DNA of 64,000 nt from Butyricicoccus intestinisimiae (lineage in GTDB: Bacteria; Bacillota; Clostridia; Oscillospirales; Butyricicoccaceae): positions 124,001 through 188,000 of the forward strand of contig NZ_JAHLQI010000001.1 in NCBI RefSeq assembly GCF_018918345.1, read 5' to 3'. The position numbers and the translations under genes were made by a program. Positions within the stretch are counted from its first letter, which is position 1, and every line of letters begins with the position of its first letter. The notes below the pieces were generated by a model. That model ran no database searches. It was given only the letters and a program-made list of their open reading frames with translations, and was not told the DNA's origin. Below are positions 1 through 9,139 of this stretch, piece after piece.

Positions 1-2
1 GC

Positions 3-1025
3 AAGACAACCACGACGACACTGACCTGTGAGATTCTCAAAAGAGCGGGTTATACCTGCCATTTGGGCGGCAATATCGGTCATCCGCTGCTGGCAGACGT
101 GCCGTTTATCAATGAAAATGATTTTGCAGTTGTGGAACTATCCTCGTTCCAGCTGATGGATATGACTTGTTCTCCGGCGGCTGCGCTGGTCACCAATGTC
201 ACGCCGAACCATCTGGATATCCACAAGGATATGGCAGAGTACATCGAGGCGAAAACACACATTTTTGTCAACCAGAAGCCAGGAGCAAAGCTGGTGCTCA
301 ATGCAGACGATAAGGTCTCTCAGGATTTCCGTCCGGCAGAGGGCGTAGAGCTGCTCAAATTCTCCATGAAGGGACCGGTTGAAAACGGTGTTTACTTGGA
401 GGACGGCGTCATCTGGTATGCTGAGGACGGCAATCGCCGCAAGATCATGAATGCAGATGAGATTCGCATTCCGGGCGCACACAACATTGCCAATTATATG
501 GCGGCGATTTGCATGACGCATGGCAGAGTGACGTTTGACAACGTATGTGATGTGGCGCATGAATTTGGCGGTGTGGAGCATCGTTTGGAGTTGGTGCGCA
601 CGCTGAACGGCGTCAAGTATTACAACGATTCGATTGCATCCAGCCCGACGAGAACCGCAGCAGGTCTGCGCTCGTTTAAGCAGAAGGTCATTTTGCTGGC
701 CGGCGGACATGATAAGAAAATTCCGTATGATTCGTTTGGATCGATTGTCTGCGATCACGTCAAGCGTCTGGTGCTGATTGACGCAAATCCGGATGATTCG
801 ACGGCACCGGCAATCAAGGCTTCCGTGCAGGCGGCGGACAACTATAAAGCAGACGAACTCCCGATTGACACATACGATGATTTTGAAAAGGCAGTTCGCG
901 GTGCGGCGGCAGTCGCACAGGAGGGTGACATTGTTCTGATGAGCCCGGCGAGCGCATCGTTTGATATTTTCAAGAATTTCATGGAGCGCGGCAACCGCTT
1001 CAAGGATATTGTCAATAGCCTGTAA
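3..1025 (+). CDS. murD: UDP-N-acetylmuramoyl-L-alanine--D-glutamate ligase, 3' part
   Basis: This cytoplasmic Mur ligase adds D-glutamate to UDP-MurNAc-L-Ala during peptidoglycan precursor synthesis. The reading frame is open from the window edge, so the N-terminal Rossmann domain is missing. The first visible residues (KTTTT) are the end of the ATP-binding GKTTT loop. Further on are GGNIGHPL, SSFQLMD, HLDIH, EHRLELV, NDSIASSPTRT, LLAGGHDKK and SPASASFD, the usual MurD series in the central and C-terminal domains. It ends with a TAA just before a strong hairpin. The identification is firm; only the 5' end is unseen. Confidence 0.96.
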   Translation, partial: KTTTTTLTCEILKRAGYTCHLGGNIGHPLLADVPFINENDFAVVELSSFQLMDMTCSPAAALVTNVTPNHLDIHKDMAEYIEAKTHIFVNQKPGAKLVLNADDKVSQDFRPAEGVELLKFSMKGPVENGVYLEDGVIWYAEDGNRRKIMNADEIRIPGAHNIANYMAAICMTHGRVTFDNVCDVAHEFGGVEHRLELVRTLNGVKYYNDSIASSPTRTAAGLRSFKQKVILLAGGHDKKIPYDSFGSIVCDHVKRLVLIDANPDDSTAPAIKASVQAADNYKADELPIDTYDDFEKAVRGAAAVAQEGDIVLMSPASASFDIFKNFMERGNRFKDIVNSL

Positions 1026-1043
1026 TAAAATAACACAATCACA

Positions 1044-1075
1044 GCCGCCGGATGAAAGTCCGGCGGCTTCTGTGT
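1044..1075 (+). terminator. Rho-independent terminator after murD
   Basis: A 9-bp perfect stem (GCCGCCGGA / TCCGGCGGC, 1044-1052 with 1059-1067) has a 6-nt loop and is followed by a short T-containing tail. It sits 18 bp after the murD stop and ahead of the ABC-F gene. Confidence 0.7.
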
Positions 1076-1092
1076 ATACAAGGAAGGATTCT

Positions 1093-2868
1093 ATGGTATT
1101 ACTCAACGCAGAACATATTTCCCTGAGCTGGGGAGAAAACACATTATTTGATGATGTCAGCTTTGCGCTGGAAGAACAGGATAAAGTCGGATTTATCGGC
1201 ATCAATGGCACGGGCAAATCGACATTTCTGCGCATTCTTGCGGGGATGCAGGAGCCGGATGCGGGAACCATCACACTGGCGCGCGGCGCCCGCATCGGTT
1301 ATCTGCCGCAGTCTCCGGACTTTTCCGAGCCGATAACCGTGCTGCAGCAGGTTTTTCGCGGCGCGGCAACGGATTTTGCTGAGGAACGCGCGTATGAGGC
1401 GAAGATGCTACTGACACAGCTCGGCATTACGGATTTTGATAAAGATGTGCGGCTGCTGTCCGGCGGACAAAAAAAGCGCATAGCAATTTGCTCTGCGCTC
1501 ATCAATCCGAGTGAAATTTTGATTTTGGACGAGCCGACCAACCACATTGACAATGAAACCGCAGCATGGCTGGAGCAGCAACTCAAGGCATATAAAGGCG
1601 CTTTGGTCATCATCACACATGACCGCTATTTCCTCAATCGTGTGACCAACCGCATTTGTGAGCTGGATCATGCCAAGCTGTATTTTTATGAAGAAAATTA
1701 CGAGGGCTTTGTCGCGCGCAAGGCGGAACGCATTGCCAGTGCGGCGGCGTCTGAGCGCAAGAGACAGACCATTCTCCGGCGGGAGTTGGAATGGATGCGC
1801 CGCGGTGCAAAAGCACGCACGACAAAGGCAAAGGGGCGCATTCAGCGATTTGAGGAGCTATCCAGCAAGACCGTGCAGGAAGAAGACGGTCAGGTAGAAA
1901 TGAAGTCGATTTCCACGCGCCTTGGCAAAAAGACCATCGAAGTGTCCGGACTGTGCAAGAGCTGGGATGGAAAGACGTATATTCGGGACTTTGATTTGAC
2001 CGTAGCGCGTGACGATCGAATCGGCATTGTCGGTCACAATGGCACGGGCAAATCGACATTTTTGCGCATCCTCGCGGGACAGGCGCAGCCGGATGCGGGA
2101 ACCGTATCCTACGGCGAAACCGTGAAGATTGGCTATTTCGCGCAGGACTGCGGCCATATGGATCAGGAGCAAAAGGTCATCGAGTTTATTCGAGACATTG
2201 CAGAGACCGTGCGCACGCCGGATGGAACGCTGTCCGCGGCACAGATGCTGGAGACGTTTTTGTTTACCGGAGAACAGCAGTGGACGCGTATTGGCAGCCT
2301 TTCCGGCGGTGAACAGCGCAGACTGTATCTGCTCAGCGTGCTGATGTCTGCGCCGAATATCCTTCTGCTCGATGAGCCGACCAATGATTTGGACATTGAG
2401 ACACTGAATATTCTGGAAAATTATCTCGAGGGATTTGAAGGCGCTGTTCTCGCCGTATCACATGACCGCTATTTTCTCGACAAAACAGCACGGCGCATCT
2501 TTGAATTCCGTCCGAACGGTGACGTACAGGAATATCTCGGCAATTATGCGGATTATTTGGACAAACGCAAAGAGCTGGAGCGACCGACTGCAGAAAAAAC
2601 CGAAAAAACAGAAAAGTCGAAGCCGAAAAATACCGGAAAGACAAAGATGAGCTATAAAGACCGGTATGAGCTGGAACATATCGACGATGAAATTGCCGAG
2701 CTGGAACAAAAGCTGGCGGCATTGAAAGAGGAACAGGCGCAAATCACATCGGATTTTGTGCGGCTGCAAGAGCTTTCCGAACAGATTGAAACGGTGTCCG
2801 GCGCATTGGACGCGAAGGAAGAGCGCTGGATTGAGTTGCAAGAGATGGCGGAGCTAGAAAACAGCTGA
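1093..2868 (+). CDS. ABC-F family ATPase (ribosome-associated, Uup/YdiF type)
   Basis: This soluble protein has two ABC ATPase domains and no membrane segment, the mark of the ABC-F family, whose members act on the ribosome as translation factors or antibiotic-protection proteins. Residues 36-43 are Walker A (GINGTGKS), followed by signature LSGGQKKR and Walker B LILDEPTNHID. The second domain has GHNGTGKST, LSGGEQRR and LLLDEPTNDLD. A basic, helical linker lies between the domains, and a lysine-rich stretch plus a coiled coil closes the protein. The open frame extends upstream, but the ATG at 1093 follows an AAGGAAGG ribosome site. It converges on the next gene with only 3 bp between the stops. 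The specific role is not determinable here. Confidence 0.9.
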   Translation: MVLLNAEHISLSWGENTLFDDVSFALEEQDKVGFIGINGTGKSTFLRILAGMQEPDAGTITLARGARIGYLPQSPDFSEPITVLQQVFRGAATDFAEERAYEAKMLLTQLGITDFDKDVRLLSGGQKKRIAICSALINPSEILILDEPTNHIDNETAAWLEQQLKAYKGALVIITHDRYFLNRVTNRICELDHAKLYFYEENYEGFVARKAERIASAAASERKRQTILRRELEWMRRGAKARTTKAKGRIQRFEELSSKTVQEEDGQVEMKSISTRLGKKTIEVSGLCKSWDGKTYIRDFDLTVARDDRIGIVGHNGTGKSTFLRILAGQAQPDAGTVSYGETVKIGYFAQDCGHMDQEQKVIEFIRDIAETVRTPDGTLSAAQMLETFLFTGEQQWTRIGSLSGGEQRRLYLLSVLMSAPNILLLDEPTNDLDIETLNILENYLEGFEGAVLAVSHDRYFLDKTARRIFEFRPNGDVQEYLGNYADYLDKRKELERPTAEKTEKTEKSKPKNTGKTKMSYKDRYELEHIDDEIAELEQKLAALKEEQAQITSDFVRLQELSEQIETVSGALDAKEERWIELQEMAELENS

Positions 2869-2871
2869 CTG

Positions 2872-3471
2872 CTATGCCAATTTCCAAAATCCAAGTGCGA
2901 TGAGAACTATGCCGCAAGAGATCGAGCGCGCGCGTTCGCTGGGAATTGGGATTTTTGTGCCAAACCATCGCCCGTACCAAACTGCGAAGAAATTCCAAAT
3001 CAACGCGATGCCGAACAGCGGAATCAACGTCCATCCAGTGGCTGTAATGCCCAAACCGCCGATCAGGGAGTCGATGGACACCGGAATGGCGAGAACGATG
3101 GATTCCGGAACCGATAAAATCTTGGAGTGGTCGCTGTCTGCACGCGTGTGGTCAAGAAACACAGCGGCGCCGACGCGCACGGGAGATAACAACGGTGTTT
3201 TCGTCTTTTCCAGCAACAGAGAAATCTGTGTGCCGAATATTTGCAGCAGTCCGATGCAGACCAACGCATAAAATCCAATCCAACGGATGGCGTCCTGCGG
3301 AAAGTCCCGAAACAGCAGGCTTTTTCCGGCAGCGGACAGAAGCAGGAACCCGCTGCTGACAGCCGCCATACACAGGCGGGAGCGCCAAGGAATCCGGATT
3401 TCTGACGTGCCGCATGCCATGGCGGCGAACATGACATCCGCCGTCACGGCGACAATAATCATAAAATCCAA
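2872..3471 (-). CDS. MntP/YtaF-like membrane protein
   Basis: A 199-residue integral membrane protein with about six hydrophobic segments. The first segment has VTADVMFAAMACG and a later one has IPVSIDSLIGGLGI. These are the paired acidic, small-residue motifs of the MntP/YtaF family (manganese efflux pumps and the sporulation-linked YtaF). The start is taken as TTG at 3471 because an AAAGGGGA ribosome site lies about 7 nt upstream; an internal ATG three codons later is the alternative. That ribosome site is also one arm of a long hairpin described separately. Substrate is inferred from family only. Confidence 0.75.
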   Translation of the reverse strand: MDFMIIVAVTADVMFAAMACGTSEIRIPWRSRLCMAAVSSGFLLLSAAGKSLLFRDFPQDAIRWIGFYALVCIGLLQIFGTQISLLLEKTKTPLLSPVRVGAAVFLDHTRADSDHSKILSVPESIVLAIPVSIDSLIGGLGITATGWTLIPLFGIALIWNFFAVWYGRWFGTKIPIPSERARSISCGIVLIALGFWKLA

Positions 3472-3474
3472 GAA

Positions 3475-3547
3475 AAAATCCCCTTTCTCTGTAAATTGCT
3501 TATGAGCAGTGTATGCTGCCCGTGCAAAAACAGTGAGAAGGGGATTT
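3475..3547 (-). promoter_or_regulatory. Long hairpin between GH13 gene end and ytaF-like start
   Basis: On the minus strand the arm AAATCCCCTTCTCACTG (3531-3547) can pair, with small mismatches, with CAGAGAAAGGGGATTT (3475-3491). The second arm is followed by T residues and contains the ribosome site of the 2872-3471 gene. It could end GH13 transcription or hide the ribosome site. I looked for the GGGGAGUAG core of the yybP-ykoY manganese riboswitch and did not find it. Confidence 0.45.
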
Positions 3548-3575
3548 TCTGTTTTCTTATTCGTTTGCGGAGAAA

Positions 3576-4886
3576 TTAAAATACCTGCCAGAACGCGGCG
3601 TAGTATGGCGGAAGCTCGGAACCGCCGCCGAAATCATGCACTTCTCCGGTGATGAGGTCGCGGGCGCGGCCTGCTTCTGCGTTAAAGTGTGCGGAAAACG
3701 GCTGATCGTCGGCATTGATGGCAACCATAACGCGTTCATCCTCAAAAGCGCGCTCAAAGATGATCTGCTTGTTGGTCATCAGACGAATGGTGTAACCGCC
3801 GTAGCACAGCGCCTTGGAGGATTTCTTTGCCTTCGCGAGCTTGGCAATCCATTCGGTCAGTTCATTGGTTTGCGGCTCGTCAAAGCATGGACGCAGATTG
3901 GCGTCAGAACCCTGCTGCTTTTGTGCTTTCTCGCCCCATTCACTGCCGTAGTAAATGCACGGGATGCCCGGCATGCCAACCATCATCGCGTAAATAAGCG
4001 GCAAGTGCTTTTCGTTGGTCAAAATAGATGCGACGCGGGTGACATCGTGATTGTCGACAAAGGACAGCAGATGCTTGCCCTTGTACAGCGTCCACGGCTC
4101 CGGTCCAAACTGGCGCTGCAGCGAATGGCCGATTTCGAACATATTCATGGAGTTGAAGGAGGAGTATAAACCCTTGTAGCAATCGTAATTGGTGCAGGAG
4201 TGCAGCATACCGTCTGCCAAAAACGGAGAGCAGTCGCTGCTCATGACCTCGCCAACCAGAAAGAAATCCGGCTTGAGAGAATCGCAGAACGAGCGCAGGC
4301 GGCGGATAAAATCGCGATCCAAGGAATAGGCAACGTCCAAACGCAAGCCGTCAATGTCAAACTCTTCTACCCAGCCGCGAATGCAGTCAAAAATGTGCTG
4401 GATGACTTCTTCGTTGCGCAGATTCAGCTTCACCAGTTCATAATGACCTTCCCAGCCTTCGTACCAAAATCCGTCGTTGTAATTGGAGTTTCCGTCAAAG
4501 CTGATGTGGAACCAATCTTTGTACGGAGAATCCCACTTTTTTTCCTGTACATCCTTGAATGCCCAGAAGCCGCGGCCGACATGGTTGAACACGCCGTCCA
4601 GCACAATGCGCACGCCTTCTTTGTGCAGCTTGCCGCAGACTTCGGCAAAATCTTTGTTGGTGCCGAGGCGGCAGTCGATTTTTCGGAAATCTCGGGTATC
4701 ATAGCCGTGGCTGTCCGATTCAAAAACAGGGGAAAAGTACACGGCGTTGCAGCCGACAGACGCAATGTGTGCCGCCCAATCGCCGACTTTTTCGATGCGG
4801 TTCACGGTTTTTCCGTCGTTTTCCCACGGTGCGCCGCAAAAACCCATTGGATAGATCTGATAAAAAACACTCTCATAAGCCCACAT
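3576..4886 (-). CDS. Glycoside hydrolase family 13 (alpha-amylase superfamily) enzyme
   Basis: A 436-residue intracellular enzyme without a signal peptide, expected to hydrolyse or transfer alpha-glucosidic bonds in maltodextrins. All four GH13 regions are visible: LDGVFNH (about 96-102), GLRLDVA with nucleophile Asp184, FLVGEV with acid/base Glu213, and FVDNHD with Asp281. The C-terminus has a short beta-rich domain. The length and the lack of an N-terminal carbohydrate module fit a small cytoplasmic alpha-glycosidase; the exact substrate cannot be told. The ATG at 4886 follows AAGGAGG with good spacing. It seems monocistronic or cotranscribed with the downstream ytaF-like gene. Confidence 0.88.
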   Translation of the reverse strand: MWAYESVFYQIYPMGFCGAPWENDGKTVNRIEKVGDWAAHIASVGCNAVYFSPVFESDSHGYDTRDFRKIDCRLGTNKDFAEVCGKLHKEGVRIVLDGVFNHVGRGFWAFKDVQEKKWDSPYKDWFHISFDGNSNYNDGFWYEGWEGHYELVKLNLRNEEVIQHIFDCIRGWVEEFDIDGLRLDVAYSLDRDFIRRLRSFCDSLKPDFFLVGEVMSSDCSPFLADGMLHSCTNYDCYKGLYSSFNSMNMFEIGHSLQRQFGPEPWTLYKGKHLLSFVDNHDVTRVASILTNEKHLPLIYAMMVGMPGIPCIYYGSEWGEKAQKQQGSDANLRPCFDEPQTNELTEWIAKLAKAKKSSKALCYGGYTIRLMTNKQIIFERAFEDERVMVAINADDQPFSAHFNAEAGRARDLITGEVHDFGGGSELPPYYAAFWQVF

Positions 4887-5006
4887 AACAGCAGAACCTC
4901 CTTGTTATGGAAAATGTATTTCCTATGACAAAACTAGTATATCATATTTGGTGAGAATGAACAACAAAAATGCACAAAATAATTCTTTATTTTTTGTATA
5001 TTTCTC

Positions 5007-5035
5007 TTGCATTTTGCGGGTGTTCATGCTAAAAT
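5007..5035 (+). promoter_or_regulatory. Promoter of rplS
   Basis: TTGCAT (5007-5012) and TAAAAT (5030-5035) are separated by 17 bp. A start near 5042 would leave a leader of about 150 nt before rplS. Confidence 0.7.
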
Positions 5036-5041
5036 ATCTAA

Positions 5042-5176
5042 CTGAAACCGGACAATCCTCTGTTCACCCGGCTGAGAAAGGCTCGGCCCCCGGGTATGCG
5101 GCGCACAAGCATTGTGCAGGAAAAATCAGCGCAGTACCGGACAGGAGGTTTTAAAAGAGACACGATTGTCTAAGAT
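5042..5176 (+). promoter_or_regulatory. Structured 5' leader of rplS (possible L19 autoregulatory leader)
   Basis: No gene lies in this stretch. It can form several stems: ACCCGG (5066-5071) with CCGGGT (5090-5095), GCACAA with TTGTGC near 5102-5116, and GACA with TGTC near 5160-5170. Firmicute rplS genes are known to have an autoregulatory leader bound by L19. I infer that this is one from position and structure; a covariance-model search is needed. I considered a TPP riboswitch and rejected it. Confidence 0.45.
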
Positions 5177-5191
5177 TTGGAGGATTATACG

Positions 5192-5533
5192 ATGGACTTA
5201 GTTAAGGTTCTCGCAGAGCAGCAGATCAAGAACGATCTGCCGGAACTCAAGGTTGGCGCTACCGTTAAGGTACACCAGAAGATCAAGGAAGGCAACCGCG
5301 AAAGAATTCAGATTTTCGAGGGTACCATCATCGCTATCAAGCACACCGGCATCAACAAGTCTGTAACCGTTAGACGTATTTCTTACGGCGTAGGCGTTGA
5401 GAAGACTTTCCCGGTACATTCCCCGAACATTGCAAAGTTCGAGATCGTTCGTAACGGTAAGGTTCGCCGTGCTAAGCTGTACTACCTGCGCGGCAGAGTC
5501 GGCAAGGCAGCAAAGGTTCAGGAAAAGCTGTAA
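5192..5533 (+). CDS. rplS: 50S ribosomal protein L19
   Basis: A 113-residue basic protein that sits at the 30S/50S interface of the ribosome. Typical family segments are present: [45 protein letters not shown]-like sequence, and the C-terminal [17 protein letters not shown]. The ATG at 5192 is chosen over an upstream in-frame TTG at 5177 because that TTG lies inside the ribosome site TTGGAGG. It has its own promoter and terminator and starts the conserved rplS-lepB-rbgA-rnhB series. Confidence 0.97.
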   Translation: MDLVKVLAEQQIKNDLPELKVGATVKVHQKIKEGNRERIQIFEGTIIAIKHTGINKSVTVRRISYGVGVEKTFPVHSPNIAKFEIVRNGKVRRAKLYYLRGRVGKAAKVQEKL

Positions 5534-5559
5534 GTTTCAGCCTGTATTCAGGAACCACA

Positions 5560-5592
5560 AAGGAGAGAACAGTTGTGTTCTCTCCTTTTTCT
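5560..5592 (+). terminator. Rho-independent terminator after rplS
   Basis: An 11-bp perfect stem (AAGGAGAGAAC / GTTCTCTCCTT) with a 6-nt loop is followed by TTTCTTTG. Confidence 0.85.
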
Positions 5593-5714
5593 TTGAAAAA
5601 TTGGGAAAACTCGGGGGATTTGCGGGTATTTTGCCGGAAATTACTTGCCATTCGGGGTGGAATCGGTATAATATAAAAATATATGTGTATCCGATGAAAG
5701 GATGATGAGACCCG

Positions 5715-6281
5715 ATGCGCAGAGAGAAAAAATCTTCTGAAGAAGAAGCACCAAAGGGACGATTTCACAGCGAGCTGTTTGACTGGGGCGAGGCACTGAT
5801 TTTATCCTTGACCATCGTCATTCTGGTTTTTGTGTTTGGCGTTCGAATTATCGGTGTAGAAGGATCTTCTATGGTGCCGACTTTGCAAAATGGCAATCAG
5901 CTGTTGGTTTCCAATCTGTTTTACACGCCGGAAAAAGGCGATATTGTGATTTTGACCAAGGATTCATTTATGACAAGCCCGATTGTCAAGCGTGTCATTG
6001 CGACGGAGGGCGACACCGTGGACATTGATTTCGAAACCGGCGAAGTGTCCGTCAACGGCGAAGTGCTGGATGAGACGTATATCGCGGAGAAAACGCAGAC
6101 GCATTTTGACATGGATTTCCCGCAGACCGTGCCGGAAGGATGCATTTTCGTCATGGGAGATAACCGCAATCATTCAACGGACAGCCGCTGTGAGGCGCTG
6201 GGCATGGTGGACACGCGCTATGTCATCGGCAAGGTGCTGATGCGTATTTATCCGCTGAATGAAATCGGTACCGTATCATAA
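5715..6281 (+). CDS. lepB: Signal peptidase I
   Basis: A 188-residue membrane-anchored serine/lysine protease that removes signal peptides from exported proteins. One hydrophobic anchor (about residues 26-44) follows a charged, Glu/Lys-rich N-terminus. The catalytic serine is Ser52 in GSSMVPT and the general base is Lys92 in VKRVIATEGD. Box E follows as MGDNRNHSTDSR. Its single anchor and size match Gram-positive SipS-type enzymes. The ATG at 5715 follows AAAGGATGATGAG. The next gene begins 12 bp after its stop, so lepB, rbgA, rnhB and yraN probably form one operon. Confidence 0.95.
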   Translation: MRREKKSSEEEAPKGRFHSELFDWGEALILSLTIVILVFVFGVRIIGVEGSSMVPTLQNGNQLLVSNLFYTPEKGDIVILTKDSFMTSPIVKRVIATEGDTVDIDFETGEVSVNGEVLDETYIAEKTQTHFDMDFPQTVPEGCIFVMGDNRNHSTDSRCEALGMVDTRYVIGKVLMRIYPLNEIGTVS

Positions 6282-6293
6282 GGAGAAAAGCAT

Positions 6294-7184
6294 ATGAATA
6301 TACAGTGGTATCCCGGTCATATGACGCGCACGCGTCGGCAGATGGCGGTCAGCCTGAAGCAGGTGGATGCGGTCTGTGAAGTGGTTGACGCGCGCATTCC
6401 GCAGGTCAGCCGCAATCCGGATATGGACGAAATCGCGGGCAACAAGCCGCGCATTCTGATTTTAAACCGCACGGATCTGGCGGATCCGGAAGCGACCAAA
6501 CAGTGGGCTGCCTTTTATCGCAGCAAGGGCTATGCTGTTTTGACAACCGATGCCAAGAGCGGCGCAGGCGTCGCCAAGTTCTCTGCAGCAGTTCGCACGC
6601 TGCTGGCAGATAAAATCGAAAAGTGGAAGGAAAAGGGTCAGACCGGCCGTTCCGTCAAAGTCATGGTTGTCGGCATCCCGAATGTCGGCAAGTCTACGTT
6701 TATTAACAAGGTGCTTGGCCGAAAGTCGGCAAAGGCTGCGGATAAGCCGGGCGTTACGCGCGGACAGCAGTGGTTCCGCGTGGAAGGCGGCTTGGAGCTG
6801 CTTGACACGCCGGGTATTTTGTGGCCGAAGCTGGACGATGAGCGCACAGGCATTCTTCTGGCAGTGACCGGCGCAGTGAAGGATAACATCTTGGATGTTG
6901 AAACGCTGGCGTGCAAGTTGATGGAGATTTTGTACCATCATGCACCGGAGCTGCTGACCGAACGATATAAGTTTGAACTGCCGCATGAGGACGAAGAAAT
7001 TGATTTTCTCGGATACGAATTGCTCATGCGTGCGGGCAGAAAACGCGGCTTCCTGATTTCCGGCGGTGAAATTGACACCGAGCGCATGGCGCGTATTTTG
7101 CTGGACGAATACCGCGGCGGCAAGCTCGGCCGCATCACGCTGGAGACACCGGATGAGTACGCGGAGGAGCAGGCGAATGGCTAA
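6294..7184 (+). CDS. rbgA: Ribosome biogenesis GTPase RbgA (YlqF)
   Basis: A 296-residue cytoplasmic GTPase needed for late 50S subunit assembly. The GTP motifs appear in permuted order, which defines the family: G4 LNRTDL at about 58-63 comes before G1 GIPNVGKST at 127-135, followed by DTPGILWPK (G3). The N-terminal WYPGHM is a family hallmark. The C-terminal region contains the helical RNA-binding part. The ATG at 6294 follows AAGGAGAAAAG. Its 3' end overlaps rnhB by 8 bp. Confidence 0.95.
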   Translation: MNIQWYPGHMTRTRRQMAVSLKQVDAVCEVVDARIPQVSRNPDMDEIAGNKPRILILNRTDLADPEATKQWAAFYRSKGYAVLTTDAKSGAGVAKFSAAVRTLLADKIEKWKEKGQTGRSVKVMVVGIPNVGKSTFINKVLGRKSAKAADKPGVTRGQQWFRVEGGLELLDTPGILWPKLDDERTGILLAVTGAVKDNILDVETLACKLMEILYHHAPELLTERYKFELPHEDEEIDFLGYELLMRAGRKRGFLISGGEIDTERMARILLDEYRGGKLGRITLETPDEYAEEQANG

Positions 7185-7803
7185 GAGCAAGCAGCCGGTT
7201 CTCCTCACGATGGAAAAAGAAGCGGAAGTGCGCGCCAAAGGCTTTACAGCCGTGTGCGGCATTGATGAGGCGGGACGCGGTCCACTGGCAGGTCCTGTTG
7301 TCGCGGCCGCAGTGATTTTGCCGGAGGGTATTGAACTTCCGGGGGTCAACGATTCCAAGAAAATTACAGAAAAAAAGCGTGAGGTATTGTTTGACTTTGT
7401 CAAGGAACATGCGCTTGCCTATGGCATCGGTCAGGCGAGTGAACAGGAAATTGATGAGATCAATATTTTGCAGGCGACGTTTCTCGCGATGCGCCGTGCA
7501 GTGGAAGCTCTAGACGTTCCGGCAGATTTTGCCTTGGTAGATGGCAATCGCATTCAAGGCTTAGATATTCCGGCAGAAACGGTGATCGGCGGCGACGGCA
7601 AAGTGCTGTCCATCGCTGCGGCGTCTATTCTCGCCAAGGTCACGCGAGATCGGTACATGCGCGAAATGGCACAGACATATCCGGAATATGGCTTTGAAAA
7701 GCACAAGGGCTACGGAACCAAGGCGCATTACGCCGCCATAGAGCAGTACGGCATTTGTCCGCTGCACCGCAGGACATTCTTGAAAAAGATTCTCAACAAA
7801 TGA
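7177..7803 (+). CDS. rnhB: Ribonuclease HII
   Basis: A 208-residue endonuclease that cuts the RNA strand of RNA/DNA hybrids and single ribonucleotides in DNA. The catalytic acidic residues are seen in [14 protein letters not shown] (Asp30, Glu31) and LVDGN (Asp122), and [13 protein letters not shown] and [10 protein letters not shown] are conserved. The ATG at 7177 lies inside the end of rbgA after GCGGAGGAGC. The open frame runs further upstream but without a better start. The stop overlaps the next start as ATGA. Confidence 0.96.
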   Translation: MAKSKQPVLLTMEKEAEVRAKGFTAVCGIDEAGRGPLAGPVVAAAVILPEGIELPGVNDSKKITEKKREVLFDFVKEHALAYGIGQASEQEIDEINILQATFLAMRRAVEALDVPADFALVDGNRIQGLDIPAETVIGGDGKVLSIAAASILAKVTRDRYMREMAQTYPEYGFEKHKGYGTKAHYAAIEQYGICPLHRRTFLKKILNK

Positions 7804-8153
7804 CAACGGGACAGCGCGGAGAGCAGCGTGCGGCTGAATTTTTGCAGCGGCATGGATATGTGATTTTGGCGCGGAATTATCGCTGGAAGCACGGTGAGAT
7901 AGATATTATCTGTGCGGATGCGCGCTATCTGGTTTTTGCGGAAGTCAAAACCCGCTCCGGAGAGCAGTGGGGCACGCCACGCGAAGCGGTGACAGCGCGC
8001 AAGCGCGAACGATTGGTTCAAACCGCGCAGTGCTGGCTGCTCCAGTATCCGACAACGAAACAGCCGCGGTTTGATGTCATAGAAATACTGGTCAATCAGC
8101 AGCGCGGCACGTGCCGCATTCGGCATATTCCCAATGCATTTGAGGTGAATTGA
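7800..8153 (+). CDS. yraN: YraN family (UPF0102) nuclease-like protein
   Basis: A 117-residue protein with the restriction-endonuclease-like fold of UPF0102. The usual motif series is present: [17 protein letters not shown], [13 protein letters not shown] and VFAEVKTR, the last two holding the E-x-D ... E-V-K nuclease signature. Function in the cell is not established. The ATG at 7800 overlaps the rnhB stop by 4 bp, showing translational coupling, and this neighbourhood is common in Firmicutes. Confidence 0.9.
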   Translation: MTTGQRGEQRAAEFLQRHGYVILARNYRWKHGEIDIICADARYLVFAEVKTRSGEQWGTPREAVTARKRERLVQTAQCWLLQYPTTKQPRFDVIEILVNQQRGTCRIRHIPNAFEVN

Positions 8154-9107
8154 TTGCGATATTTTGATCTGCACTGCGACACCATCTACCGTTTGACGGA
8201 TTTCGAACAACGGCTGCCCGCGGGAGAAAATTTGCTGCAAAACACCGGACATGTGGATTTGCGGAGAGCTGGTTCTCTGGAGCAATATGCGCAGGTGTTC
8301 GCTTTGTTTTGCGGGTATCAGCCGGTGGCATCGCAGCAGGACGCGCATCAGCGGCTCACGCGCATGCTGGATACGGCGCGCAGTGCGTTCGCTGCCAACG
8401 GTTCCCGCTTGCGGCATTGTACCTGTGCCGCGGATTTTCTCGAAGCGCAGGCACAGCGGCAAGCGGCGGCATTTTTGTCCATCGAAGGTGCAGAGCTGCT
8501 GCAAACCGAGGCGGATTTGCAGCTAGCGCTGCAGGCGGGCGTGAAGATTGTCACGCTGACATGGAATTTTGATTCTGTCTATGGCTGCGGTGCATCCACA
8601 GACGATGCGGCGGGACTCAAACCTGCGGGAAAACAGCTGGCAAAGACATTGGCGCAGCGCGGCGTGTTTCTGGACGTTTCCCATTTGTCCGCCAAAGGAT
8701 TTTGGGATTTGGCGGACTGCATTGATGCGCCGATTTTGGCAACGCATTCCAACAGCCGAACCGTTTGCAATCATCCGCGCAATTTGACCGACGAACAGTT
8801 TTGTGAGATTATTCGCCGCGGCGGCTTGGTCGGCATCAATTTTTACGTTCCCTTTGTCACTCATCGGCGCACGGCAACGTGTGATATGGTTGTCCGGCAT
8901 ATCGAGCATTTCTGTGAATTGGGCGGCGCGCACAATCTGTGTATCGGCGCAGATTGGGACGGCTGTGACCGGTTTCCCAAAGGCATTTCCGACATGACGG
9001 GGATTGCTCTGCTGGCAGAAGCGCTGGCGAGAAGAAACTATTCGGAACAGCAGATTGCTGGTTTCCTGTATGACAATGCAGCTCGATTCGTACAAACGAA
9101 TTTTTAA
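8154..9107 (+). CDS. Membrane dipeptidase (peptidase family M19)
   Basis: A 317-residue zinc dipeptidase of the renal-dipeptidase family, expected to cleave dipeptides, including D-residue-containing ones. The N-terminal FDLHCDT gives the first zinc ligands; the bridging glutamate is in FLSIEGAE, and later ligands are in DVSHLSAKGFWD and ATHSNSR. GADWDG near the C-terminus is also typical. No signal peptide is seen, so despite the family name it is likely cytoplasmic. Translation seems to start at TTG 8154, directly after the yraN stop, with GAGGTG upstream. Confidence 0.88.
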   Translation: MRYFDLHCDTIYRLTDFEQRLPAGENLLQNTGHVDLRRAGSLEQYAQVFALFCGYQPVASQQDAHQRLTRMLDTARSAFAANGSRLRHCTCAADFLEAQAQRQAAAFLSIEGAELLQTEADLQLALQAGVKIVTLTWNFDSVYGCGASTDDAAGLKPAGKQLAKTLAQRGVFLDVSHLSAKGFWDLADCIDAPILATHSNSRTVCNHPRNLTDEQFCEIIRRGGLVGINFYVPFVTHRRTATCDMVVRHIEHFCELGGAHNLCIGADWDGCDRFPKGISDMTGIALLAEALARRNYSEQQIAGFLYDNAARFVQTNF

Positions 9108-9139
9108 CGATAGCGAAATACCCAGGAGGTTTTCAACTC

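Noticed and set aside
138-1295. Long open frame on the minus strand across murD
   Set aside because: It mirrors the real gene on the plus strand. MurD motifs are clear and the antisense protein has no recognisable domain.
3475-3547. yybP-ykoY manganese riboswitch upstream of the MntP/YtaF-like gene
   Set aside because: The characteristic core sequence and the second loop could not be found; only a plain hairpin is visible.
5042-5176. TPP riboswitch upstream of rplS
   Set aside because: A GGCTGAGA-like string is present, but the conserved second half of the thi box is absent and the downstream gene is ribosomal.
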